Shown here: positions 1 to 7,174 of the stretch, piece by piece
Numbering within the stretch: the stretch's first letter is position 1
Layout of the letters: each line of letters opens with the position of its first letter
Assembly: GCA_002900555.1 (NCBI GenBank)
Contig: MUGD01000064.1
Coordinates: 1 to 10,941 of the forward strand
Length of the DNA stretch: 10,941 nucleotides
Direction: 5' to 3'
From: Thermoplasmata archaeon M9B2D
Lineage (GTDB): Archaea; Thermoplasmatota; E2; DHVEG-1
The notes under the pieces: model-generated
Seen by the model: only the letters and a program-made list of their open reading frames with translations
Databases searched by the model: none
What the model was told of the DNA's origin: nothing
Translations under genes and position numbers: made by a program

Positions 1-78
1 CCCTATAGATATATCCCATAAGATACATTTATATTGTTACTCATCTGGATATCTTATAATGTAGTTCATATATCAGGG
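1..78. repeat. Imperfect nested inverted repeat at the left edge
   Basis: CCCT (1-4) and GATATAT (8-14) can pair with ATATATC (68-74) and AGGG (75-78), and ATAAGATA (18-25) can pair with TATCTTAT (50-57). The stretch is AT-rich, so some of this pairing may be chance. It could be a cruciform, a regulatory site, or the 3' end of a gene to the left that is outside the window. I see no coding sequence between 1 and 218. Confidence 0.25.
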
Positions 79-137
79 CAGTTGCGAATAGCTTAGTCAA
101 ATAAACAACGATTATAGGAAACTGTTTTGCGGGATGG

Positions 138-197
138 ACTATATGTCACATGCAGGAATGTCTTTATTCCTTATCTGTGTGACTCAAAACGTTTGAG
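138..197 (+). promoter_or_regulatory. Putative promoter/operator region of the PadR-TRASH gene
   Basis: A weak TATA-like CTATATG lies near 139-145. Around and below it are nested inverted repeats: GTCACA (145-150) with TGTGAC (178-183), and inside them GGAAT (155-159) with ATTCC (166-170). Directly downstream, CTCAAA (183-188) and TTTGAG (192-197) flank the 3-base centre ACG, 21 bases before the ATG. The position suits an operator, possibly for autoregulation, but the TATA call is weak and binding by the encoded protein is only inferred. Confidence 0.35.
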
Positions 198-218
198 CTT
201 CATTGGGATGACATAAAA

Positions 219-689
219 ATGACAAATGAAAAAGCAAATCAAGACTTGAAAATGCCCAATCCTGACATTCAAGAAATACTGGCTGATTTCTCGCATTTCT
301 ATATCTTGTTGATGTTGAACGAAAAGGCCTTGCATGGTTATGGTCTTATGAAAAAATATGAAAAACGAACTGGGAAGAAATTAAGTCCAGGAACACTCTA
401 TCCATTTTTGCAGGAACTAGAAGAAAAGAAGATAGTCACCCAGAAGCAAGAAGACATAGGGAAAAAACGTAAGATTGTGTATTCATTGACGAAGAAGGGA
501 GAGCAATTTAGCGACCAGTTGTTCAAACGTTTTGCTGCGATCACTGTATCTGCCCTCGGGTCCAGTCTTAAGGTATGTGCAAGTTGTGGAGCTAGGGTCC
601 TCGATGGCGCACACCACGAAGAAGTAAATGGTACAACTCTTACATTTTGTTGTGTTCATTGTGCGAAAGCGTTCAAACAGAGCCTATAA
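219..689 (+). CDS. PadR-type winged-helix regulator with C-terminal TRASH metal domain
   Basis: Predicted cytoplasmic DNA-binding metal sensor of 156 aa. Residues about 25-95 match the PadR winged helix: the ILLMLNEKALHGYGLMKKYE helix, then the recognition segment SPGTLYPFLQELEEKKIV (56-73) and a basic wing around 82-93. The usual PadR C-terminal dimerisation helices are shortened and replaced by a cysteine-rich segment with C120-x2-C123, H132-H133 and C144-C145-x2-C148 followed by AF. This is the pattern of TRASH/YHS-type metal domains, which are known from heavy-metal regulators and transporters. The gene lies 108 bases upstream of copA on the same strand, and copA's own C-terminus carries related domains, so a copper-responsive regulator of copA is the natural inference. 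The ATG at 219 is the only good start: an ATG 10 bases upstream runs straight into a stop. Confidence 0.85.
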   Translation: MTNEKANQDLKMPNPDIQEILADFSHFYILLMLNEKALHGYGLMKKYEKRTGKKLSPGTLYPFLQELEEKKIVTQKQEDIGKKRKIVYSLTKKGEQFSDQLFKRFAAITVSALGSSLKVCASCGARVLDGAHHEEVNGTTLTFCCVHCAKAFKQSL

Positions 690-730
690 TTGATAAATTT
701 GCATCCTATCATAATTGACTCAATCATAAA

Positions 731-757
731 TTTTATATATCGAGTACGATATATCGA
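731..757 (+). promoter_or_regulatory. copA promoter with palindromic operator on the TATA box
   Basis: A TATA element (TTTATATAT, 732-740) lies about 58 bases before the copA ATG, placing transcription start near 765. It overlaps a perfect inverted repeat of ATATATCG (735-742) and CGATATAT (747-754) around a 4-base centre. The 9-mer ATATATCGA also occurs as a direct repeat at 735-743 and 749-757. A protein bound here would block TBP, so this is a likely repressor site. The PadR-TRASH protein encoded just upstream is the obvious candidate to bind it, but this is inferred. Confidence 0.55.
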
Positions 758-797
758 TAAAGACATTATATTCGAATTACAATTATGGTGAATAGAA

Positions 798-3653
798 ATG
801 AGCCAGAAAACAGAAACGAAATCCTCTAGGATGTCAATGCGTATTGAAGGAATGCACTGCGCATCATGTGTTGCGAAAATAGAAGATGCTTTGATAAGCC
901 AAGATGGAGTGATCCGGGCTAGTGTTAGCTTGCTCGATGAGAAGGCTGTTATTGAATACAAACCTGAGTCTGTTAAGAGAACGACTCTGGAAAAAGCAGT
1001 AGAGGCAACTGGATATCGTGCACGACGACCAACTATGTCTTTGACGATTAGTGAATCTGATTCAGCTTTGGACTGGCAGAAGGTTTTGAACACGCTAGAA
1101 AGCGTTGAGGGAGTCATTTCAGTTCGTACTATTGAAGAATCAAACCGTATATTGATTGAATATGATGAAGACATGATTACATACAAGATCATCAAGAAAT
1201 CACTTGACAAAGTGGGAGTGACAGTGGAGGATGCGGAAGGTATTGAAGCAGATAGAGAATCCCTAGCTCGAGAAAAAGAAATTCGTTCTTATTCTTTACT
1301 TCTAGCATTCTCAGTCTTGATGACAATTCCTGTTCTGTTAATCCATTTTGGCGTGCTTTCATCTTTTATACCATCTGAAGAATTGAGAAAATTCGCAATG
1401 TTCATTCTCGCCACGCCAGTGCAATTTATTGCAGGTTATCCATTTTACAAAGCGGCTTTGAAGGCTGCGCGACATTTCACCACAAACATGGACACTCTAA
1501 TCATGCTAGGTACTAGTGCAGCATACTTCTATTCAGTCGCAACTACATTTCTACCTCAATGGAATGCTTACATGCCGTTCTACGATTCCGCTGTTCTTCT
1601 TATCAGCTTCATTCTTCTTGGAAGAACACTTGAGGCAATCGCAAAAGGAAGAACTTCGAAAGCGATGCGAAGCTTGATGGATTTACAGGCAAAAGTTGCT
1701 ACTGTGATACGGGATGATGAAGAACAACTTTTGCCAATAGAGGATGTTGAAGTTGGAGATATCGTTCTCATAAAGCCTGGAGATAAAGTTCCGGTGGATG
1801 GTGATGTGATCGATGGCAAGTCAAGTGTGGATGAGTCAATGATTACTGGAGAACCTGCCCCAGTTAAGAAAAGTGTGGGCGACAAAGTTGTAGGTGCAAC
1901 AATCAATAAGAATGGTGTTCTAAAAATCAGAGCTACGAAAGTCGGCAAGGATACAGTTCTATCACAGATCGTGAAACTTGTTGAAGATGCGCAGACAAGC
2001 AAACCTCCTATTCAACGGAAAGCTGATGCTATAGCGAGTAAATTCACTCCAGTTGTTCTCATTCTAGCTCTTTCAACCTTCGTATTCTGGTTCTATATTT
2101 CTCCTATTTTGGGCTTTGCTTCGCCAATCAGTGGTCTACCAGTCGAATTTACACAAGCCTTGACATTTAGTATTTCGGTGCTTGTTGCAGCTTGCCCATG
2201 TGCATTAGGCCTAGCTACTCCAACAGCAATCATGGTCGGAATTGGGAAAGGAGCACAACATGGAATACTGATAAAAGCAGGAGAAGGTCTTGAAGTAATC
2301 CCGACAATCGACGCTATTGTATTTGACAAGACTGGAACTCTTACAATCGGAAAACCAACAGTCACTGATATCATAACTTATGGTGACTTTAGTGATGGAG
2401 AAGCCTTACGACTCATTTCATCTGTAGAAAAGAATAGTGAACATCCTCTTGCAGAAGCGATAGTTCAATACGCTGAAAAATTAGGGATTAACATCCCTTC
2501 ATCCTCTGAATTTGAATCTACTACTGGAAGAGGTGTCAGGGCAATCGTTGAAGGCCAATTAATCTTGGTGGGCAATGACAAATTCATGAGAGAAAATTCT
2601 GTTGATGTTTCGGTTGCTGAATTAGAGGGAACGATGCTTCAGGAGAAGGGAAAAACCACAGTCTATGCAGCTATTCATGACCAAATGCTTGCACTAGTAG
2701 CAATTGCAGACAAGCTCAAGGACACTTCTGTCCAGGCTGTAGAGAGTCTAAAGAAAATGGGTCTAGAAGTCTGGATGATCACAGGTGATAAGGAAGTAAC
2801 AGCACATGCAATAGCTGAAACAGTTGGGATTGATAGAGTGCTTGCTGAGGTACTTCCAGCAGATAAAGCTGAGAAAATCAAGGAGCTGCAAAACAGAGGT
2901 TTGACTGTTGCTATGTCTGGAGATGGTGTGAATGATGCTGTTGCCTTAGCTCAAGCTGATGTAGGTATTGCACTTGGTTCGGGAACCGATGTTTCAGTTG
3001 AAACTGGTGATATTGTTCTAGTGAAAGATGATCTAATGGATGTAGTAACAGGAATACAATTAGGTAGTCGCACAATGTCTAAAATCCGGCAGGGCTTCTT
3101 CTGGGCACTCATATATAACATCGCACTTCTACCGATTGCAGCTGGAATCCTATTTCCATCGCTAGGATTGATCTTGCGCCCTGAGTTCGCTGGACTTGCC
3201 ATGGCATTATCAAGCGTTAGTGTTGTTACAAATGCTCTTACTTTGAACCGCTTTAAACCTGAAAGACCTAAAGAAACTCAGCCAGGAATTCCTCCCGCTG
3301 CATATCAAGAAGGAGATGTTGCGATAGATCCCATTTGCAACATGAAGGTAGAAATAGCAACCGCTGATCTCTATAGTGATTATGATGGTAAACGATACTA
3401 TTTCTGCAATCCATACTGCAAGGAGACATTTGAAGCAAATCCCGAAAAGTATAGGGAATCTGGAGAAGTTGAGGAAGAAGAGGTTGCTTCTGGCGTGGCT
3501 GTAGATCCCATCTGCAAGATGGATGTTGACATAGCGACTGCGAATCTCATGAGTGATTACAAGGGAAAGAAGTATTACTTCTGTTCGCAGAATTGCAAGA
3601 ACACATTTGATGCAGATCCAGCGCAATACAAAAATCAGGATATTAGGGATTAG
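798..3653 (+). CDS. copA: Cu+-exporting P1B-type ATPase with C-terminal tandem YHS domains
   Basis: Membrane pump that uses ATP to expel Cu+ (or Ag+) from the cytoplasm; 951 aa, longer than typical CopA. In order: HMA domain 1 with GMHCASC (C21, C24); a second HMA-like domain at about 80-147 with no CxxC; TGE in the actuator (350-352); CPC in the ion-binding helix (466-468); phosphorylation loop DKTGT with D510; nucleotide-binding SEHP (547-550); hinge GDGVND (708-713); YN (773-774) and MxxSS (802-806), which complete the Cu+ signature. After the last membrane helix come two YHS domains, C847/C870/C874 and C906/C929/C933, split by an acidic linker. The hinge reads NDAVAL where P-type ATPases normally have NDAPAL. 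Start ATG 798 is supported by GGTGA at 787-791. It probably works with the metal-sensing regulator upstream. Confidence 0.95.
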   Translation: MSQKTETKSSRMSMRIEGMHCASCVAKIEDALISQDGVIRASVSLLDEKAVIEYKPESVKRTTLEKAVEATGYRARRPTMSLTISESDSALDWQKVLNTLESVEGVISVRTIEESNRILIEYDEDMITYKIIKKSLDKVGVTVEDAEGIEADRESLAREKEIRSYSLLLAFSVLMTIPVLLIHFGVLSSFIPSEELRKFAMFILATPVQFIAGYPFYKAALKAARHFTTNMDTLIMLGTSAAYFYSVATTFLPQWNAYMPFYDSAVLLISFILLGRTLEAIAKGRTSKAMRSLMDLQAKVATVIRDDEEQLLPIEDVEVGDIVLIKPGDKVPVDGDVIDGKSSVDESMITGEPAPVKKSVGDKVVGATINKNGVLKIRATKVGKDTVLSQIVKLVEDAQTSKPPIQRKADAIASKFTPVVLILALSTFVFWFYISPILGFASPISGLPVEFTQALTFSISVLVAACPCALGLATPTAIMVGIGKGAQHGILIKAGEGLEVIPTIDAIVFDKTGTLTIGKPTVTDIITYGDFSDGEALRLISSVEKNSEHPLAEAIVQYAEKLGINIPSSSEFESTTGRGVRAIVEGQLILVGNDKFMRENSVDVSVAELEGTMLQEKGKTTVYAAIHDQMLALVAIADKLKDTSVQAVESLKKMGLEVWMITGDKEVTAHAIAETVGIDRVLAEVLPADKAEKIKELQNRGLTVAMSGDGVNDAVALAQADVGIALGSGTDVSVETGDIVLVKDDLMDVVTGIQLGSRTMSKIRQGFFWALIYNIALLPIAAGILFPSLGLILRPEFAGLAMALSSVSVVTNALTLNRFKPERPKETQPGIPPAAYQEGDVAIDPICNMKVEIATADLYSDYDGKRYYFCNPYCKETFEANPEKYRESGEVEEEEVASGVAVDPICKMDVDIATANLMSDYKGKKYYFCSQNCKNTFDADPAQYKNQDIRD
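3318..3632 (+). repeat. Internal tandem duplication encoding two YHS domains of CopA
   Basis: The segments 3318-3455 and 3495-3632 encode homologous units of about 46 aa that share the frame DPIC-x(20)-YYFC-x(2-3)-C followed by TF and an Asn/Asp-Pro. The two units also align visibly at DNA level, for example gatcccat at both starts and agtgattatg/agtgattaca in the middle. A Glu-rich linker (3456-3494) separates them. This is best explained by duplication of one YHS unit within the gene. Confidence 0.75.
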
Positions 3654-3700
3654 CTTTTGATGTAACGGGGATTTAGAAATACTCTCCCTATACCAAAAGC
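3653..3700 (+). other. Weak hairpin after copA
   Basis: GCTTTTG (3653-3659) can pair with CAAAAGC (3694-3700), with GGGA (3668-3671) and TCCC (3684-3687) able to pair inside. It overlaps the copA stop codon. It is not followed by a T tract, so a terminator role is uncertain. The rest of 3701-3830 shows nothing I recognise apart from the ribosome binding site of the next gene. Confidence 0.2.
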
Positions 3701-3830
3701 AATCTCTGATTCCTTCTGCTCTATTGCATACTGTTCTCCTCATATGCGCATGTGTGAAATACGTAGGTTTATTCAAGCCGCAAGTTTCTTGAGCAAGTTA
3801 AACAATATGAAAAACCATCAGGTGGATTTG

Positions 3831-4265
3831 ATGTCTGTAAACGAGAGGGCTATTGTTCGCTTTGCTGGCCCAGATGACCTTGAGTGGTGCGTTGTTGAAG
3901 ATGACCATGTCACTGAACAGATCATTAGGCACAAAATAGTCAATAATGAGATCATCTTGGCGGAGCTCGATGGTCAACCGATAGGATACGTGCGGCTTGA
4001 ATATCTTTGGTCGACAATTCCATATATCGGCGTAATATTTGTCGAAGATGGGTATCGCGGTGAAGGTATTGGCCAGATGTTATTGCAATTCCTGATAGAA
4101 CATCTCAAATCCTTTGGTCACGATGAAATTTATAGTTCCTCTCAAGTAAATGAAGCTGAGGCACAGGCATGGCATAGAGGAAATGGTTTCGTTGAATGCG
4201 GAATTATTAACGGAATAAATGAAGGTGGCATTGGAGAAGTCTTTTTCCGAAAGCGTTTGAGTTGA
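3831..4265 (+). CDS. GNAT-family N-acetyltransferase
   Basis: Predicted cytoplasmic acetyl-CoA-dependent acetyltransferase of 144 aa; the acceptor is unknown. The fold begins at about residue 7 (AIVRFAGPDDLEW). The central strand and acetyl-CoA pyrophosphate loop are visible at IGVIFVEDGYRGEGIGQMLL (motif A, R/Q-x-x-G-x-G/A type, here YRGEGIG). A late HRGNGFVECG gives the usual C-terminal motif in which the residue is fixed by a helix-turn before the last strands. I chose ATG 3831 because AGGTGG lies 5 bases upstream (3820-3825) and the fold starts directly after it. In-frame ATGs at 3807 and 3744 would add 8 or 29 unconserved-looking residues. It is convergent with the next gene, 32 bases away. 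A link to copper handling is not evident. Confidence 0.85.
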   Translation: MSVNERAIVRFAGPDDLEWCVVEDDHVTEQIIRHKIVNNEIILAELDGQPIGYVRLEYLWSTIPYIGVIFVEDGYRGEGIGQMLLQFLIEHLKSFGHDEIYSSSQVNEAEAQAWHRGNGFVECGIINGINEGGIGEVFFRKRLS

Positions 4266-4297
4266 AAGAAATCATTGTATTGCTTATACCTATGCCG

Positions 4298-5029
4298 CTA
4301 ACAGGTCCTTTGCTTCTCAATATATGGCACCAATGCGAATAGCATCAGGTAGAGTATTGGCGCACCCATATTAAATTCAAATATACTGTTAAAGAGTAGG
4401 TCAAACAGGCTTGATCCTCGCAATCCTGATAGTAGAAGTGTGAACTCCATTGAAAAATGGACGAATATTCCAACGGAGAAAATATAGAGAATCCTTCTAG
4501 GTGTTAGTTCGAATTTCTTCATATAAGCTAGAACAGCTAGGAGGAAGTATTCAGCAGCAACTGCATACACCTCAAAGATGCGCTGATTTGTCATGACTCT
4601 AGTCACCGTGACCTCAAGATCACTGATTGGCATTATGTTTGATAGAAAACCGATTACTAGCCAGCCCACAAATAGGAATACTGACCATTCCAATCTATCT
4701 GTTCTTTCTTGATCTGGATGTTGTGGCTTACGCGTGAACATGACTTGCACATACGAGTATTGTATCATTCCATATGTGATTGAGAAATATACGAAGAATG
4801 AAAGCGGTGATATCAGATTTGGGAGTCCCTCGACTGTTCTAATGCCAAGGTAGCTATACCATACTCCGAAATCTATGATGAAATTAATCAAAATACCAAG
4901 CAATCCGAAGAGGAGAGGTTTGATGTAACCTCTTCTCCATAATATGATAATCCAGATGATAGTAAATGCAAGATCAAACAACATAAAATCTGCATCGAAG
5001 GTTCTTGTCACAATGCTCTCAAACTGCAT
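4298..5029 (-). CDS. Seven-segment integral membrane protein, unknown family
   Basis: Protein of 243 aa that I do not recognise. Hydrophobic segments lie at about 14-31, 38-58, 71-98, 115-133, 150-170, 178-200 and 212-236, giving seven membrane spans. Polar residues inside or at the edge of spans include D53, H191, E195 and E218, which could bind an ion or small molecule, but no known active site is visible. Short charged loops follow span 3 (RKPQHPDQERTDR) and span 5 (KKFELTPRR). The seven-span count, with a basic loop between spans 5 and 6, resembles each half of the large membrane protein upstream, so distant kinship is possible but unproven. It has its own TATA box, and a predicted transcription start only a few bases before the ATG, so the mRNA may be nearly leaderless. 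Confidence 0.75.
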   Translation of the reverse strand: MQFESIVTRTFDADFMLFDLAFTIIWIIILWRRGYIKPLLFGLLGILINFIIDFGVWYSYLGIRTVEGLPNLISPLSFFVYFSITYGMIQYSYVQVMFTRKPQHPDQERTDRLEWSVFLFVGWLVIGFLSNIMPISDLEVTVTRVMTNQRIFEVYAVAAEYFLLAVLAYMKKFELTPRRILYIFSVGIFVHFSMEFTLLLSGLRGSSLFDLLFNSIFEFNMGAPILYLMLFALVPYIEKQRTC

Positions 5030-5055
5030 GATGCTTTGCTTGGGAGAACCCGATG

Positions 5056-5070
5056 TAAAATATATTCCTT
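5056..5070 (-). promoter_or_regulatory. Candidate TATA/BRE promoter of the seven-span protein
   Basis: Read on the minus strand the sequence is AAGGAATATATTTTA: a purine-rich BRE-like flank followed by an A/T-only TATA element. Its centre is about 30 bases before the ATG at 5029, which puts the transcription start within a few bases of the start codon. No Shine-Dalgarno is seen, consistent with a leaderless transcript. Confidence 0.5.
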
Positions 5071-5143
5071 ATAGAACTGTGTCAAATAACACATGGCTCT
5101 CAAGCTTTCGGGCCAAGAGCTATGAATTATTGAATCTATCAGC

Positions 5144-6556
5144 TCATCTCTCGAGTCTACCGGTGATTGATAGCCAAAACACTACGAATGCTGCGGCGAC
5201 TAGACCATATCCCGGGTCCAGGTATGGAAATTCAAGCAATAGCAATGGAAATCTGATTAGAATATAAATTAGCAATCCGAGTGCCATTCCGAGAGGTCGT
5301 GATCGGCCCGCAGCTCCTGCTTTCTTCATTCTTCTCCATGTTATTGAAAATAGGATGACCGGAAGGAAGAAGAGAGCCATAACAGTCAGTCCTAGATACC
5401 AATAAGTCAGAAATGCAACACTGACAGGGTCTGGATACCTTTGAGCTATGAGGATAATGGTGGGAATGTAGATTATTACCGGTATTGATGCGGAGGTACG
5501 ATATCCTGCGGCTAGGAATGCTACAACTGTAAACACTATCAGGGCAAATGAAGAAGCAATAAGATCGAAGTACACACCGGTGACGGTGGTGAATACTCCA
5601 ATATTCGCAAACATACCTACCGCTTGACCTACAGCAAATGAACCAAAGATGATCATGAGCAGTGCTGTGGGTATGGCTTTGGTTTCTCTCCATCTCCCGT
5701 AGGTGTAGGATGCAGTACCAGCTGCAAACATGACTGCTATTGCTCCAAAGATTGCAATAATGACTACCTGCAGATCTGCGATTGCTCCTGTAGTAACAAG
5801 ACTGATGATAAGAATTACTGGAAGTGCAAAACTCGCACCATATCCAATCAACTCTCCCGATATCTTTTGGTCTGGTCTTAGAAACGCGAAAGCAATCATT
5901 GCTGGTCCCATGAGAGCTAATATCGAGATTCCAATTATGATCTCTACCGGGAGTAAAGCGTAGAGACGTGGGACAAATAATACCTGCACAATCATGGCAT
6001 ATCCAAGCGCTAAGCTAGTACTCCTCTTTGTGTCATATGCTATCCATGAAAACAAGACCGCATTAGCAAATAGGATGAGAACGCTTAGTATGTTTCCAAA
6101 GTTGATATAGAGCTCAGCGACATTGCTGCTTCTCATGTCTTCAACAATAAGGATAGAGTCGAATGCTAAAATGAATGCAAGAAAAATCATCACTATCATG
6201 AAGAGCATAATTAGACGCTGTCTCAGAATAATTCCAGCAGCAATTGATAGAAAGAATAATTCGATGAGTGTGAATGTATAGAATAGGTAGTATTGGTTCA
6301 GGTAGGGATTGTATTGGTATACAAATGAGTCAGCAGAAAACACAGTGAGCCAATCACCGAGTACAAGGAATGTTAACACTGCACCAATACCGAAAATGAC
6401 CAAGCCGATAGCAAAAAGGTAGAGAGGTCTAAAAGCTGCCTTGATGTCAGGATCACTCGTTGCCGCTGAACGCTTTCTGCTATAATTGATGATTGTGCCA
6501 GCAGCCACCAAGGTTGCCAATCCAAGAAACAAATATGCAATCTCATATACTTCCAT
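5144..6556 (-). CDS. Large membrane protein, about 15 spans, apparent 7+1+7 duplication
   Basis: Protein of 470 aa that I do not recognise, almost entirely membrane-embedded. Spans are visible at about 4-24, 44-66, 86-110, 113-133, 150-172, 181-201 and 205-226, then a linker span at 238-258, then 263-284, 296-316, 328-350, 355-372, 383-406, 421-441 and 448-466. The halves align: AGTIINYSRKR plus its next span matches AGTASYTYGRWR plus its next span, and VLFSWIAYDTKRS matches ILFSITWRRMKKA. An odd seven-span unit needs one extra span to repeat in the same orientation, and that span is present. GGAG (9 bases before the ATG) overlaps the stop of the longin-like gene 12 bases upstream, so translation is probably coupled. 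It is likely the membrane partner of that protein; a transport or receptor role cannot be chosen from sequence. Confidence 0.75.
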   Translation of the reverse strand: MEVYEIAYLFLGLATLVAAGTIINYSRKRSAATSDPDIKAAFRPLYLFAIGLVIFGIGAVLTFLVLGDWLTVFSADSFVYQYNPYLNQYYLFYTFTLIELFFLSIAAGIILRQRLIMLFMIVMIFLAFILAFDSILIVEDMRSSNVAELYINFGNILSVLILFANAVLFSWIAYDTKRSTSLALGYAMIVQVLFVPRLYALLPVEIIIGISILALMGPAMIAFAFLRPDQKISGELIGYGASFALPVILIISLVTTGAIADLQVVIIAIFGAIAVMFAAGTASYTYGRWRETKAIPTALLMIIFGSFAVGQAVGMFANIGVFTTVTGVYFDLIASSFALIVFTVVAFLAAGYRTSASIPVIIYIPTIILIAQRYPDPVSVAFLTYWYLGLTVMALFFLPVILFSITWRRMKKAGAAGRSRPLGMALGLLIYILIRFPLLLLEFPYLDPGYGLVAAAFVVFWLSITGRLER

Positions 6557-6568
6557 CGTACTACGCTC

Positions 6569-7003
6569 CTAGAATACCTTCTTTCCCCATTCCTTTGCGG
6601 CAGAACTTGCATCACCAGTCCATTCTCGTATCCCGCTTCGTACCTTTTCTTTTTCTTCTGGTGTGGTTTCAGTCGTTATCATTTCATTGACCAAACTAAG
6701 AACGCCATCATCAATGTCGTCCCCTCGCTCACTGACGAAGTCTATGACCTCTTGGTTGTGTTGTTTAGCATCTTTATCATTGAAGGCATGAAGTGTAACG
6801 ACATAGTTCTCTCCTGCTTTCCCGATGAGCAGTTTGAGTTCACCGAATTGAAGCTCATTGATTTCGTTTCCTGAGATCTTCTTGATGAACATTTGAAGTG
6901 CTGAGACAAATCCGCCAAGGAGTGCTGAATCACCCTCTAGATTTTCCCAACCATAAGAGGCAACAGTCTCGCCTGCGTCATTGATGAGGAATATTCCATA
7001 CAT
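6569..7003 (-). CDS. Longin/roadblock-like small protein
   Basis: Soluble 144-aa protein. Residues 1-90 follow the alternating pattern of a small alpha/beta PAS-like (longin or roadblock/LC7) fold: strand GIFLIND, strand ETVASYGW, a long helix ALLGGFVSALQMFIKKI (28-44), then strands LQFGELKLLIGK and ENYVVTLHAF, then a helix 78-91. Similar proteins are abundant in Asgard archaea and these folds commonly act as platforms or regulators for small GTPases; the family assignment is from recall of pattern, not a search. The C-terminal 50 residues are acidic and helical, ending in a WTGDASSAAKEWGKK amphipathic stretch. It is the first gene of a two-gene operon with the 15-span protein and lies in the same cluster as a Ras-type GTPase, so a GTPase effector or regulator is the leading inference. 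ATG 7003; an AGGGGA element lies upstream. Confidence 0.6.
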   Translation of the reverse strand: MYGIFLINDAGETVASYGWENLEGDSALLGGFVSALQMFIKKISGNEINELQFGELKLLIGKAGENYVVTLHAFNDKDAKQHNQEVIDFVSERGDDIDDGVLSLVNEMITTETTPEEKEKVRSGIREWTGDASSAAKEWGKKVF

Positions 7004-7042
7004 CGTTTTTGGTCCCCTTTTCTATATGCCAATCCAAGCGCT

Positions 7043-7061
7043 CAGAGTGTGGCTCACTCTG
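7043..7061 (-). promoter_or_regulatory. Perfect hairpin in the leader of the longin-like operon
   Basis: CAGAGTG (7043-7049) and CACTCTG (7055-7061) are perfect 7-base arms around a 5-base loop, 40 bases before the ATG. Given the upstream TATA it would lie within the 5' untranslated RNA, so it may be an RNA hairpin; as DNA it could also be an operator. Confidence 0.4.
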
Positions 7062-7085
7062 TCAGTCCCGGCGCGAAAGACCAAA

Positions 7086-7132
7086 ATGCTGCTAGATAAG
7101 CATTTCTATGCTCAAATATTAGCATATATTAT
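7086..7132 (-). promoter_or_regulatory. Promoter with two tandem ATGCT-N8-AGCAT operators
   Basis: On the minus strand a TATA element (AATATATG, about 7125-7132) is preceded by purine-rich AAAGAAT. It is followed by two copies of an 18-bp palindrome: ATGCT (7108-7112) with AGCAT (7121-7125), and ATGCT (7086-7090) with AGCAT (7099-7103). Each has an 8-base centre and they repeat every 22 bases, close to two helical turns. The sites run from the TATA edge through the expected start of transcription near 7100, as expected for a cooperative repressor. Confidence 0.6.
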
Positions 7133-7174
7133 TCTTTTAATCCTATGCAGTTAGAACACAGCAGAGCATCAAGA

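Noticed and set aside
1..78. End of a mobile element at the left edge
   Set aside because: Inverted repeats are present but there is no transposase, no target-site duplication and no matching copy elsewhere in the window.
690..797. Copper riboswitch or leader RNA before copA
   Set aside because: After the predicted transcription start only about 33 bases remain, without stable pairing; DNA-level control through the palindrome explains the region better.
656..1210. Minus-strand reading frame of 184 codons over the start of copA
   Set aside because: It is antisense to the clear HMA region of copA, has no domain pattern, and its composition follows the copA codons.
3210..3776. Minus-strand reading frame of 188 codons opposite the CopA C-terminus
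   Set aside because: It opposes the YHS coding region; its internal similarity simply mirrors the YHS duplication on the other strand.
3744..3830. Longer N-terminus for the acetyltransferase from ATG 3744
   Set aside because: The extra residues are not part of the GNAT fold, and AGGTGG is correctly placed only for ATG 3831.
5096..5120. GCTCT/AGAGC hairpin after the 15-span protein gene as a terminator
   Set aside because: Only a 5-bp stem with a 15-base loop and no T tract in the relevant direction.
5232..5693. Second minus-strand frame inside the 15-span protein gene
   Set aside because: Cys/Ser/His-rich low-complexity product with no hydrophobic pattern; the other frame has a coherent membrane protein and a ribosome binding site.
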